From Proteobacteria bacterium UBA1844 (GTDB taxonomy: Bacteria; Pseudomonadota; Gammaproteobacteria; Steroidobacterales; Woeseiaceae): a DNA stretch of 37,672 nt. The translations under genes and the position numbers were made by a program. The notes beneath the pieces are model-generated. The model was not told the origin of the DNA, ran no database searches, and worked only from the letters and a program-made list of their open reading frames with translations. Where the stretch lies: positions 1 through 37,672 of the forward strand of contig DDIS01000023.1 in NCBI GenBank assembly GCA_002338615.1. Direction: 5' to 3'. Positions 24,506 through 32,904 of the stretch are shown here, piece by piece (position 1 is the stretch's first letter; every line of letters starts with the position of its first letter).

Positions 24506-25618
24506 TCACAGCGTTTGTACTTCGACGGACAATACCGCTGGCAAGTGTTCCGCGATCGGGCGCCAGCTGTCACCGTCGTCGGCGGACGCGTACACCTGGC
24601 CGCCCGTGGTGCCAAAGTAGATTCCGCAAGGATCATTCGCGTCCACGCACATCGCGTCACGCAGAATATTCACGTAGCAGTGCTCTTGCGGCAAACCCTG
24701 TGTCAGTGCTTCCCACTCGTTGCCGCCGCTCCTGCTGCGGTAAACACGCAGTTTGCCGTCCGGCGGATAGTGTTCCGAATCACTTTTGATGGGGACGACA
24801 TAAATTGTTTCAGGCTCGTGGGCGTGCACGACAATTGGAAAGCCGAAATCGCTCGGCAGGTTGCCGCTGACCTCGTGCCAGTTGGCACCCGCATCATCGC
24901 TGCGCATGACGTCCCAGTGCTTCTGCATAAACAATGTGTCCGGCCGGGACGGGTGTGCGGCGATGCGATGCACGCAATGCCCGACTTCCCCGGTTGGGTT
25001 CGGCATCATCTCCGACACCAGTCCCTTGTTGCTCGGCTGCCAGGTCTTGCCATGGTCTTCGCTGCGGAATACGCCGGCCGCCGAAATTGCAATCGTGATC
25101 CGCCCTCTGTTCTTCGGGTCCAGCAGGATCGTATGCAGGCACATACCGCCCGCCCCTGGCATCCAGTCAGGGCCGGAGCCGTGCTGTCGTAAACCCGGCA
25201 ATTCCTGCCAGGTCTTGCCGCCGTCGCCGGTGCGAAACAGCGCCGCATCCTCGACCCCGGCGTATGCCGTATCGGGGTCATCCAGAGAAGGCTCGAGATG
25301 CCACACCCGTTTGAAGCCCCAGGGCCGCTGCGAACCGTCGTACCACTGGTGGGTTCCGACCTCGCCCTCGTAGTTGAAGTCGTTGCCGACTGTCTCCCAG
25401 GTCTTGCCCGCATCGTCCGAGCGCTGCATGACCTGCCCGAACCAGTCGCTCACCTGCGAGGCAAACAGCCTGTTCGGCTCTGCCGGCGAGCCGGTCAGGT
25501 GATAAATTTCCCAGCCGCCAAAATGCGGGCCGTCAATCTTCCAGGACTTGCGCTTCTCATCCGAGTTGAGGATAAATGCCCCTTTGCGGGTTCCCACCAA
25601 CACGCGTACTCCGCCCAT
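24506..25618 (-). CDS. Asp-box beta-propeller (sialidase-like fold) protein, probably not a sialidase
   Basis: 370 residues from the ATG at 25618. Six Asp-box motifs mark the propeller blades: [50 protein letters not shown] and [10 protein letters not shown]. There is no signal peptide or membrane segment and I see no sialidase arginine triad, so a glycosidase function is not supported. It precedes the MoaD-like gene on the same strand and is divergent from the MoeB-rhodanese gene. My recollection is that this protein type recurs beside MoaD-like genes in other genomes, which would suggest a functional pairing, but I cannot check that. It could be a scaffold or target of the carrier. Confidence 0.85.
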   Translation of the reverse strand: MGGVRVLVGTRKGAFILNSDEKRKSWKIDGPHFGGWEIYHLTGSPAEPNRLFASQVSDWFGQVMQRSDDAGKTWETVGNDFNYEGEVGTHQWYDGSQRPWGFKRVWHLEPSLDDPDTAYAGVEDAALFRTGDGGKTWQELPGLRQHGSGPDWMPGAGGMCLHTILLDPKNRGRITIAISAAGVFRSEDHGKTWQPSNKGLVSEMMPNPTGEVGHCVHRIAAHPSRPDTLFMQKHWDVMRSDDAGANWHEVSGNLPSDFGFPIVVHAHEPETIYVVPIKSDSEHYPPDGKLRVYRSRSGGNEWEALTQGLPQEHCYVNILRDAMCVDANDPCGIYFGTTGGQVYASADDGDSWRPIAEHLPAVLSVEVQTL

Positions 25619-25648
25619 ACTGTGCCCCCGAATCCTGCTTGTGTTTCT

Positions 25649-25666
25649 GCCGGAGTATACTCCGGC
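25649..25666. promoter_or_regulatory. Perfect 18-base palindrome between the propeller and E1 genes
   Basis: GCCGGAGTATACTCCGGC (25649-25666) is perfectly symmetrical around GTATAC. It lies in the 116-base divergent gap (25619-25734), 30 bases upstream of the propeller start. It is a plausible operator coordinating both directions. It is also able to form an RNA hairpin in either transcript. Confidence 0.55.
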
Positions 25667-25734
25667 TCTCGTGTCATTCTCTCCGCGCGCGATCTTCGCC
25701 GCAACATTGTTCACTACCGGCGGTCGAAAAAAGC

Positions 25735-26874
25735 ATGGCAAAACTGACGAACGACGAGATTCTGCGGTACAGCCGTCACCTCGTCATGCCCGAAGTTGGC
25801 ATCGAGGGCCAGCAACAGTTAAAAGACGCGCGCGTCCTGTGTATTGGCGCGGGCGGGCTTGGCTCGCCACTGGGTCTGTATCTCGCGGCCGCCGGCGTCG
25901 GCACACTGGGCCTGGTCGACTTCGACGTGGTCGATATCACCAACATACAACGACAGATTCTCTATGCAACGGCTGACGTCGGGCGTCCGAAAATCGAGGC
26001 CGCGACCGAACGACTGCGGGCACTGAACCCCGATATCCGGATTGTCCCGCACACGCTGCGCCTCGACAGTGAGAACATCATGGCGCTCATCGCAGATTAC
26101 GATATCGTCGTTGATGGCACGGACAACTTTCCCACTCGCTATCTCGTGAATGATGCCTGTGTGCTGGCGGGCAAACCCAATGTCCACGGCAGCATCTTTC
26201 GCTTCGAGGGCCAGGTCAGTGTGTTCGATGCACGTCGTGGCCCTTGCTATCGCTGCCTGTTTCCGGACCCGCCGCCGGCCGGGGCAGTGCCGTCCTGTGC
26301 CGAGGGCGGCGTACTCGGTGTATTGCCCGGCATTATCGGCAGCCTGCAGACACTCGAGACGATCAAACTCATCCTCGGCAAGGGAGAGCCACTGATCGGT
26401 CAGCTCGTATTGTTCGATGCACTGGCGTTCGAGTTTCGGAAACTCAAATTGAACAAGGCTCCGGACTGCCCGGTCTGTGGCACGAACCCTTCGATCCACG
26501 AGTTGATCGATTACGATGCGTTTTGTGGCGTGGCGCCTGCCGTCCGGCCGCCGGCGCATGATTATGCGGGCATCTCGGTGGAAGAATACGCAGCACAGCG
26601 CGACGGGGACGTCGCGTTGCTCGATGTGCGCAACCCGTACGAGTTCGATCTTGCACGAATTCCGGGAGCCATGTTGATCCCGCTTGCCGAGTTACCGGAG
26701 CGACTCGCGGAACTCGATACCAGGCGGCGCTACGTGGTCACCTGTCACCACGGCCCGCGCAGCGTGCAGGCGTACTATTGCCTGAAAGACGCGGGATTTG
26801 CGCGGGTTCAGGTTCTGGACGGCGGTGTCGATGCCTGGGCGGAGCGAATTGATCACTCGATGGCACGCTACTAG
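25735..26874 (+). CDS. moeB: E1-like adenylyltransferase with C-terminal rhodanese domain (MoeB/ThiF-rhodanese fusion)
   Basis: 379 residues. The E1-like half has the nucleotide loop IGAGGLGSP (37-45), [14 protein letters not shown] (61-74), the catalytic Cys188 in [10 protein letters not shown] and the zinc pair CYRC (171, 174) with CPVC (245, 248). From about residue 278 a rhodanese domain follows, with active-site Cys337 in CHHGPRS. This fusion adenylates a ubiquitin-like carrier's C-terminal Gly and supplies sulfur to make the thiocarboxylate, as in MoeBR and Uba4. The start at 25735 matches the family's N-terminus. The MoaD-like carrier of the same cluster is the obvious partner. Confidence 0.93.
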   Translation: MAKLTNDEILRYSRHLVMPEVGIEGQQQLKDARVLCIGAGGLGSPLGLYLAAAGVGTLGLVDFDVVDITNIQRQILYATADVGRPKIEAATERLRALNPDIRIVPHTLRLDSENIMALIADYDIVVDGTDNFPTRYLVNDACVLAGKPNVHGSIFRFEGQVSVFDARRGPCYRCLFPDPPPAGAVPSCAEGGVLGVLPGIIGSLQTLETIKLILGKGEPLIGQLVLFDALAFEFRKLKLNKAPDCPVCGTNPSIHELIDYDAFCGVAPAVRPPAHDYAGISVEEYAAQRDGDVALLDVRNPYEFDLARIPGAMLIPLAELPERLAELDTRRRYVVTCHHGPRSVQAYYCLKDAGFARVQVLDGGVDAWAERIDHSMARY

Positions 26875-26880
26875 CGCGGA

Positions 26881-27630
26881 CTAACGACGACGAAACCAGA
26901 GCAGAAGACCCGTCAGGCATAAATATATGAGGCAGAGCGCCGCGAGATCGGCAAGATAGCGACCCACAACGGGCAGAATGCGACCACTGTGAAAGTCGAT
27001 CAGGACCCGTTCCCAGCTAAACAGCTCTCCGAGCGCAGCCGCGACCAGCTGATCCTGTTGTTCCTTGCTCAGCGTGGCGGGCGTCGACCAGTCTACGCTG
27101 CCTGCAACAGCCTGGCCGGGTTCCCCGAGGCGCATCGCTGGCACGTCAAAATAGAAGTACTGCGCGCCAATCAGCAGCACGACGGCCTGCCCTGTGCCGC
27201 CAATTCTGTCGACCTCGCTGGACAATGCGGGCGAAAAGCGTTCCACGAGCTGTGCTTCATTCGTTGCAAGCAGCAGCTCGCTGGCAGTGGCAATCACGAT
27301 CCCGTCAGAACCCGCAACCACGCCTCGCAATTCATCGCTGAGATCGGCCAGCTTTTTGCCATCGGCATAAAGCACATTGTTGACGCTCGCAAACACGATG
27401 CCACCTGCCGCAAACGCCGCATCAATGCCTGGCGGTTCGAGGCCGTACAGGAATTCTTGCCAGCCGCCCGGCGGGTACCGGTCTGTAAGACCCAGGCTGT
27501 TCGCGTGGTTTAGTAACAGCCCGCTCAATGCCAGCAGCAAAAGAAACAATAGCGCGTTGACGGCGACCAGCCGGTGCGTGCGCCGTGCCCAGTGTTTACC
27601 CCGTACTGTCAGTTTTGCTTTTGGATGCAT
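26881..27630 (-). CDS. PepSY-domain membrane protein
   Basis: 249 residues from the ATG at 27630. A membrane helix near the N-terminus (about 22-42, preceded by WARRTHRLVAVN, a typical PepSY-associated pattern) and a second at the C-terminus ending LLLWFRRR flank a periplasmic region with PepSY-like WERVLIDFHSGRILP. Such proteins accompany iron reductases and heme or siderophore uptake. The gene overlaps the FMN-binding gene by 35 bases and is the last of the porin operon behind a Fur-like box. A role in periplasmic electron transfer or iron reduction is inferred from that context. Confidence 0.82.
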   Translation of the reverse strand: MHPKAKLTVRGKHWARRTHRLVAVNALLFLLLLALSGLLLNHANSLGLTDRYPPGGWQEFLYGLEPPGIDAAFAAGGIVFASVNNVLYADGKKLADLSDELRGVVAGSDGIVIATASELLLATNEAQLVERFSPALSSEVDRIGGTGQAVVLLIGAQYFYFDVPAMRLGEPGQAVAGSVDWSTPATLSKEQQDQLVAAALGELFSWERVLIDFHSGRILPVVGRYLADLAALCLIYLCLTGLLLWFRRR

Positions 27631-28198
27631 CAAGGATCAACGCCAGCGTGGCAACGCGGGTCGCGGCTTGCACGGATAATGTTGCACCACTGATGGAATC
27701 GATGCGGCGATCGAGTTTGTCCTTTTTATTGAGGTGCAAATTTGCAAACTGCTTCGTGAAAAATTGATGGCGAATTTCCCAGCCGCGACTTTCACGAAAC
27801 TGTAACACCCGCAGTGCCTGCAAGGAGCCGTTGGCGATGACGATACCGAAAGTAATCGGTTTCTCCTTGCCGATTTCCTCAAGAATCCAGGCCGTTTTAT
27901 CGCCTGCATACCAGTAGCGCACGCGCAGCATGGCAGGCTCGTGTCCGAGGACGGCGCGCGCTTTGCTGCGTAACTCATTATTGAGCCAGACAACATCGCT
28001 CGGCGCATCCGGCGTGCCCAGCGATTCGAGCAGGAAGGCCTCGCGTGTCTGGTACTCCCCTGCACCGCTGCCGGCCGCCACGACAATGCCGACAGACGCA
28101 ATAGTGATTGCGATACCGGCAAGGACCCGCTGCAAGCCGGGCGTCCGGGCGATTTTGGCAATTCTAGAACTGATAGCCAAGACCGACATCAAAACCAT
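27596..28198 (-). CDS. FMN-binding domain protein (RnfG/NqrC-like), membrane-anchored
   Basis: 200 residues. One N-terminal membrane helix (about 22-42) precedes a periplasmic domain with the sequence IDSISGATLS, which fits the covalent FMN-attachment motif; Thr173 in SGAT would carry the flavin, normally attached by ApbE, which is not in this window. The region before it (LQALRVLQFRESRGWEIR) is the domain's usual neighbour. It overlaps the porin gene by 35 bases at its start and the PepSY gene at its end, so all three are coupled. An ATG at 28189 is an alternative start. Predicted role: electron carrier for periplasmic reduction, likely of iron. Confidence 0.85.
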   Translation of the reverse strand: MVLMSVLAISSRIAKIARTPGLQRVLAGIAITIASVGIVVAAGSGAGEYQTREAFLLESLGTPDAPSDVVWLNNELRSKARAVLGHEPAMLRVRYWYAGDKTAWILEEIGKEKPITFGIVIANGSLQALRVLQFRESRGWEIRHQFFTKQFANLHLNKKDKLDRRIDSISGATLSVQAATRVATLALILDASKSKTDSTG

Positions 28199-29390
28199 CG
28201 AAGTCGCGACCAGCCTCGCCGACCAGGTTGTGGTCGCGTTGCCGGTAGTCGAATTTCAGTACCACGCCGTCTGCGGGCCAGTAGTTTAAACCGACTTCGG
28301 ATTGACTAAACTGGTCCTGGGTGCGGGCGCCATCAACATCTTCATAGCGGCCGTAAAAGCCCCAGTCACCAAGCCTCGTGCTGAACCGGTAACTCGGTTC
28401 CAGGTACCAGCCGGTCTGCGTGTCGGCGCCGGCTGCCTCAACGGCCGCGCCAGCGAAGTCCCAACGCGCATAGACGCCTTTCATGGTAAAGGCACCGATA
28501 TCGTAGTCAACGTTGACCGCCAGCAGTTTGCCCGAATCGAGACCGTCGCCCGGCACCTGGCTCGGGTCGGCCTGGTATTGGTAGCTCGCAGCCAGGTCGA
28601 GTCCGGCGATGCCACTGTAGCGCAAGCGCAATGTATAGGCGGCGTCGTTGGCCAGCGCTTCGGCGACCTTCTGCCGGCCACTGCGCACCCGGAATGCACT
28701 GCCGCCGGTAGTCGGGATCGCGAGCCCGGAATGTGCCGCAAGATCCCAGCTAAAGCCGTTGCCATAGTGGCCCGTGAATGCCGCACCTGCTTCCCACCAC
28801 GTTGAGGGAATAATGATGTTTTCGACATCGTTACGTTCAACGCCATAAAAAGTCGGTGGCTCATGCGTTTCATTGATGATGCCAATCGGTAGCAGAAACA
28901 CACCGGCTTTGGCGGACAGCGAATCCGTCAGGGCAAAATCAAGATAGGCCTGTTCGAGCTCGACTTCTCCCGGCTCGCCATCGGCGCTGATCGAATGCTC
29001 AAGCTCCAACTCCGAGAAAAAGCTGATCCGATCCGTCAGGTCGTGGCCGAAGAACAAGACGAAGCGGTGAAAATCGATCTCCTTGACGTCGTTCGAACTG
29101 TCTGTTGCATCGAGGTTGTTGTAATGCAGCTCGCCGTAGCCGCCAATCCTGGTACGCGGAGCAGCATCGGACACTGCAACCGTATCGAGGTAGCTGCCGG
29201 TCGCCTCGAGCTTCTCGTCGGTATCGGCGATTTTCGCGTCCGCATTCGCCAGCTGCTGCTTGAGCTGCTCGATCTCCGCTTGTTGCTGTTGCACGATGGC
29301 CCAGATTTCTTCGATAGCCGGCGGCTCGGCGCGGACCGCCGTCGTGGCCAATATTGCCATTGCGATGAGTACTGACAGTCGGATTTTCAT
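28164..29390 (-). CDS. Outer-membrane porin with N-terminal coiled coil
   Basis: 408 residues from the ATG at 29390, with a GGGGGGA ribosome site. A signal peptide ends TTAVRA (about 22), followed by a coiled coil (about 27-65: IEEIWAIVQQQQAEIEQLKQ...) as in trimeric porins, then GGYGELHYN and a barrel of alternating strands ending in GLGYQF, with the terminal Phe needed for assembly. Many strands share DLAAxSxYQY-like patterns seen in phosphate-selective porin O/P-like proteins. It is the first gene of the Fur-controlled operon. The transported solute is not readable; iron-regulated expression suggests an iron-linked role. Confidence 0.88.
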   Translation of the reverse strand: MKIRLSVLIAMAILATTAVRAEPPAIEEIWAIVQQQQAEIEQLKQQLANADAKIADTDEKLEATGSYLDTVAVSDAAPRTRIGGYGELHYNNLDATDSSNDVKEIDFHRFVLFFGHDLTDRISFFSELELEHSISADGEPGEVELEQAYLDFALTDSLSAKAGVFLLPIGIINETHEPPTFYGVERNDVENIIIPSTWWEAGAAFTGHYGNGFSWDLAAHSGLAIPTTGGSAFRVRSGRQKVAEALANDAAYTLRLRYSGIAGLDLAASYQYQADPSQVPGDGLDSGKLLAVNVDYDIGAFTMKGVYARWDFAGAAVEAAGADTQTGWYLEPSYRFSTRLGDWGFYGRYEDVDGARTQDQFSQSEVGLNYWPADGVVLKFDYRQRDHNLVGEAGRDFDGFDVGLGYQF

Positions 29391-29424
29391 TGCCCAGGTT
29401 CCCCCCAGAGTTAGCCTGATCGGG

Positions 29425-29453
29425 ATAATAATGCGACGCATTCCTAAATACAA
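29425..29453 (-). promoter_or_regulatory. Predicted promoter of the porin operon
   Basis: Read on the minus strand: TTGTAT (29453-29448), a 17-base spacer, TATTAT (29430-29425; five of six consensus matches). Transcription would start near 29418, about 28 bases upstream of the ATG at 29390. The -35 touches the Fur-like box, the arrangement expected for repression. Confidence 0.55.
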
Positions 29454-29470
29454 ATGATTCTCATTCATTA
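29451..29470. promoter_or_regulatory. Fur-like box
   Basis: The minus-strand sequence TAATGAATGAGAATCATTTG contains AATGA-3-TCATT symmetry (29453-29465) and, by my alignment, matches 12 of 19 positions of the classical Fur consensus. It overlaps the -35 of the porin operon promoter and lies about 120 bases upstream of the DUF3187 start on the other strand. Iron repression of the porin, FMN-binding and PepSY genes is inferred. Confidence 0.6.
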
Positions 29471-29592
29471 TGTTTGGTCGACCCAAAAATCGACTGATCG
29501 GTAAAATATGGGGTTGGAACCGTGCTGGCAGGTACAATCGGCAGCGCTCATCAACAAGAACCGACCAAGCCACGCCAGCGACTGCCCATACG

Positions 29593-30633
29593 ATGCTTCC
29601 TCCTGACAAACCGGCCCGACGCACTAAAAGCCGGGCGGGCAGCCATTTGCTGCTCGCCGCGCTCTTCGTGGGCCTGCCCGTTACCGCTACCGAACTGGAC
29701 TTCAGTGAGGGACTGCCGCTTCGTAACCAGAACCCGTTTTTGCAGGTCTTCGGCCTGCCACCGATACAAACCGCTTTGCTCACCGCGGATGGGCAGACTC
29801 GCTACCAGCTGTCATTCGATCTCGTCAACCACGCAGATGCCGCCAACAACGGCAGCGCAGAGCTGCGACTGGACGGCGAAAGTTATTTTCTCGGTTTTTC
29901 ATTACGCCACGGCCTCAGCCAACGGCTCGAACTGGGCATCGATCTGCCTGTCGTTGCACATGCAGACGGAATTCTCGATAACTTCATCGAAAGCTGGCAC
30001 GACGTTTTCGGTATGTCGAACAGCAAACGCCGGGGGCCCGCGAACGAACTCGGCTTTCTGTACGCAGAGGATGGCAACGTTCTCTACCAGCAATACGAAC
30101 CGACGACCGGCCTCGGCGATCTGCAGTTGAGCGCGGCGCTGCTGCTGAACGAACCGGGGACCAACCGCTGGCCCGCAATCAGTCTGCGCACCAGCATCAA
30201 ATTGCCAACCGGTGACGATAAAGACCTGCACGGCAGCGGCGCGACGGATCTTGCGCTGGGCCTGTACGCCACGGACAGCTATACGCTTTGGCACCGCCCG
30301 ATTTATGTCTCCGGTTTCGTCGGAGTTTTGGCGCTCGGGGATGGTAAAGTGCTGCCTGATATACAGAAGAGTGCCGTCGCGTACGGTGGATTGCTCTCGA
30401 ACTGGCAGATATCAACTAATCTCGCCGCCATTGTGCAACTCGCAATCCAGAGCTCCTATTACGACACCGCACTCAAGGAAATCGGCAGCGAGTCGGTACA
30501 ATTTGCTGTTGGCGGTGAGTACCGCTTGCCGGGGAACAGGCTGTTATTATCGTTCGGTATCGTTGAAGATCTGTTTTCGAACACGACTCCGGACTTTGCA
30601 GTGCATTTATCCATTCGGAATTCGGGTAGCTAG
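29593..30633 (+). CDS. DUF3187 family protein, probably outer-membrane associated
   Basis: 346 residues from the ATG at 29593; a longer frame begins at 29470 inside the Fur-like region and is not supported. A signal peptide with a long basic leader (PARRTKSRAGSH) and LLLAALFVGLPVTATE is followed by the family hallmark RNQNPFLQVFGLPP. The rest is rich in alternating strands (LELGIDLPVVA, AISLRTSIKLPTGD, LATGLY-like segments), suggesting an envelope beta-barrel. It has no assigned function. It is transcribed together with the next gene (2 bases apart). No clear ribosome site was found. Confidence 0.82.
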   Translation: MLPPDKPARRTKSRAGSHLLLAALFVGLPVTATELDFSEGLPLRNQNPFLQVFGLPPIQTALLTADGQTRYQLSFDLVNHADAANNGSAELRLDGESYFLGFSLRHGLSQRLELGIDLPVVAHADGILDNFIESWHDVFGMSNSKRRGPANELGFLYAEDGNVLYQQYEPTTGLGDLQLSAALLLNEPGTNRWPAISLRTSIKLPTGDDKDLHGSGATDLALGLYATDSYTLWHRPIYVSGFVGVLALGDGKVLPDIQKSAVAYGGLLSNWQISTNLAAIVQLAIQSSYYDTALKEIGSESVQFAVGGEYRLPGNRLLLSFGIVEDLFSNTTPDFAVHLSIRNSGS

Positions 30634-30635
30634 GC

Positions 30636-31409
30636 ATGGGAGGCTATCGAGCGTTTGCCGTCGTCGGCCTCAGTGCATTGCTGTGTCTTGTACCCGTAAG
30701 CGGACACGCGGAGGATACGGATGAGTACCAGATCGATGTTGACGACTGGCAGCTCCAGCATGGCCCGGACCGCGAAGGCCTGAATCGTGACACCCTGTAT
30801 TTTCTGGGCTACCAGTGGATAACGATCGGCATCCTGTACGCCTTGCCCGAGAGCGTTACGAGCTGGACCCCGGAACAAAAAAGCGGCTATTCCCTGTCCA
30901 TCTGGTGGGACAAGGCTACCAGCCCAACCTGGGACTCCGACAAGTTCTACCTGAATTACATTCTGCACCCATACTGGGGTGCGTCGTATTTTGTGCGTGC
31001 CAAGGAACGCGGCTACAGCGACATGCGCGCATTCTGGTACGCGGCGATGCTGTCCGCGATCTATGAATTCGGCGCCGAAGCCCTGTTCGAGCAACCTTCC
31101 ATTCAGGACCTGATATTCACGCCCGTACTTGGCTCACTACTGGGTAAATATTTCATGAATGTGCGCGGCGGTATCCGCGAACGCGATGCTGAACTTGGTT
31201 ATCGGCGTACCCGGGACAAATGGGTGTGGGTCCTGACCGACCCGCTCGGCGCTTTGAACCGCCAGGTCGACAAGCTATTCCGTCGCGATACGAGTATTGC
31301 GATTGCGCCATTCAACGACGCCTGGTTACGGGACGTCTACCTGCAACCGGGGCCGGCCACTACGCCCACGGAACCTGTTTACGGCTTCGAGTTGCAAGTG
31401 CGCTGGTAG
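30636..31409 (+). CDS. DUF3943-like exported protein
   Basis: 257 residues. A signal peptide (about 1-25, ending SGHA) leads to a region with WWDKATSPTWDSDKFYLNYI, HPYWGASYFVRAKERGYSD and SAIYEFGAEALFEQPSIQD, the pattern I associate with DUF3943 proteins, which are uncharacterised envelope proteins. The C-terminus ends YGFELQVRW, an aromatic end compatible with outer-membrane insertion. It begins 2 bases after the DUF3187 gene, so the two are probably co-translated and may work together. It is convergent with creA, 22 bases apart. Confidence 0.78.
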   Translation: MGGYRAFAVVGLSALLCLVPVSGHAEDTDEYQIDVDDWQLQHGPDREGLNRDTLYFLGYQWITIGILYALPESVTSWTPEQKSGYSLSIWWDKATSPTWDSDKFYLNYILHPYWGASYFVRAKERGYSDMRAFWYAAMLSAIYEFGAEALFEQPSIQDLIFTPVLGSLLGKYFMNVRGGIRERDAELGYRRTRDKWVWVLTDPLGALNRQVDKLFRRDTSIAIAPFNDAWLRDVYLQPGPATTPTEPVYGFELQVRW

Positions 31410-31431
31410 CAGTGCGCCCTGTTAGTGTCGA

Positions 31432-31941
31432 CTATTTTTCGTACCTGCAGCGGGCCACGGGGTCTGCCTGGCCTGGCCACGGCCGAATTGGGACGGCAGA
31501 AATCGAATTCTTCGGTGAGCCATCAATCAGCTTTTCACTGTAGATCAGGTACACAATCGTATTGTGTTTGACGTCACAAAAACGGATCACCCGCAGTGAT
31601 TTAAAGATAAGTGAGCGCCTTTCACGAAAGGTCCCCTCTCCGGGTTTGAAAGCCTTCTCTATTGTGATCGGGCCGACTTGCCTGCAATCAATCGATGCAT
31701 CGGAGGTATCTTCGGCAAGTCCCAGCGCACCGCTGTAACCACCGACTTCCGCACGGCTTACATAGCAGACCACGCCGCCAACATCCGGGTCAGGCACCGC
31801 TTCAATCTTGATCGAATCATCCGGGCTCAGGGGGCGCAGCCTGGTATCGACACTACCAATTTCCTCGGCAAACACCGCCGAACAGCAACAAACCGTAAGT
31901 GCAACGGTGACACGCAATAGCCGATTCAAAGTAGCCCGCAT
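31432..31941 (-). CDS. creA: CreA family periplasmic protein
   Basis: 169 residues. After a signal peptide (CCCSAVFA) the mature chain matches E. coli CreA closely: [58 protein letters not shown] and [14 protein letters not shown]. The start at 31941 has an AGGT site at suitable spacing; the upstream GTG at 31950 is too close to it. CreA's biochemical function is not established. The rest of the creABCD set is absent here. It follows the dienelactone-hydrolase-like gene by 18 bases on the same strand. Confidence 0.93.
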   Translation of the reverse strand: MRATLNRLLRVTVALTVCCCSAVFAEEIGSVDTRLRPLSPDDSIKIEAVPDPDVGGVVCYVSRAEVGGYSGALGLAEDTSDASIDCRQVGPITIEKAFKPGEGTFRERRSLIFKSLRVIRFCDVKHNTIVYLIYSEKLIDGSPKNSISAVPIRPWPGQADPVARCRYEK

Positions 31942-31959
31942 AGTGATCACACCTAAAGC

Positions 31960-32835
31960 TCACGCCAGCTCGCGTGCAAACAAATCGAGTAATCGACTCC
32001 AGGCGCGTTCTGCCTGTGCCTCGTTATAAACGGCGGAATCCGGCGGGCACCAGCCATGCAGGGTACCTTTGTACACCTCGATCTCGGCGGCTACACCGGC
32101 CTCGTCGAAGGCATCGCGCAACAGCACCTTGGCATTCGGATCCTTCTCGTCATCGTTCTCGGCTATCGCAATGAGAAAGCCTGCGTCCATCCCTGGTATC
32201 AAAAGATGCGGGCTATCAGTATTCGCCGTCACAAGGCCACCGCCATGAAAAGATCCGCCGGCACCGATTCTCTCCGGAATGGCCGCCGCGAGGCGCATCG
32301 TATAAGAGCCCGTCATGCAATAGCCGGTCGTGCCAATCTTACGCGCCGTATCGACGGCCGCTTGCTCATCCAGGTACTTGACGAATGCCTTGCCGTCCGT
32401 AACACAGGTTTCAGGCGACAAGGTTTGCGCATGTTTCATCAACTGCTCGCGTACACCGGGGTCGCCAAACTTCGAACCCTCTGGCACCACGGCACCTTTT
32501 CCGGTGCGGTAATACGGGTTCACCACCAGCACGGCGTAGCCGGACTCCGCAAGCCGTTTGCCCATCATGCGAAATGCCGGGCGGATGCCTACAATATCGG
32601 GCCACACAATCACTGCGGCGTGGGCCCCTTTCGACGGATGCACGAAATAGCAATCGGCCTCACCATCGGGTGTCTTGACCAGCACCTCCTGCTCGACCAC
32701 ATCAAGCGCGTTCGCAACGGCCGGTAACATCATTGCGACCACTGCCCCGGCACTGTGCCTGTTGAAGTCACGTCGTGTCAGCCTTTTGGCGCGCATATAC
32801 TCTTCATTGTCTTTAATTGTAAGCTCGTCGCACAT
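31960..32835 (-). CDS. Dienelactone-hydrolase-family protein with Tat signal
   Basis: 291 residues from the ATG at 32835, which has a strong GGAGGT site. The twin-arginine motif TRRDFNRHSAG (20-30) and following hydrophobic stretch point to Tat export. The alpha/beta hydrolase domain has the family's cysteine nucleophile, Cys173 in GTTGYCMTGSY, acid near Asp228-229 (AENDDEKD) and His260 in GTLHGW. Classical members open dienelactone rings; exported relatives with this Tat leader mostly have unknown substrates. It shares a strand and close spacing with creA downstream and is 69 bases from the MFS gene. Confidence 0.88.
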   Translation of the reverse strand: MCDELTIKDNEEYMRAKRLTRRDFNRHSAGAVVAMMLPAVANALDVVEQEVLVKTPDGEADCYFVHPSKGAHAAVIVWPDIVGIRPAFRMMGKRLAESGYAVLVVNPYYRTGKGAVVPEGSKFGDPGVREQLMKHAQTLSPETCVTDGKAFVKYLDEQAAVDTARKIGTTGYCMTGSYTMRLAAAIPERIGAGGSFHGGGLVTANTDSPHLLIPGMDAGFLIAIAENDDEKDPNAKVLLRDAFDEAGVAAEIEVYKGTLHGWCPPDSAVYNEAQAERAWSRLLDLFARELA

Positions 32836-32904
32836 GGCAACCTCCAAACTTCTGCTGCGATTCCCTGTTTCTACCTTAGCAGTATTCCAGGCCGGTGTGG
32901 GCCG

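Noticed and set aside
24506..25618. Propeller gene as a true sialidase
   Set aside because: Asp-boxes are present, but there is no signal peptide and I cannot see the arginine triad or other catalytic residues.
31432..31941. Part of a creABCD operon
   Set aside because: Only creA is present; the neighbours are unrelated and no two-component genes are found.
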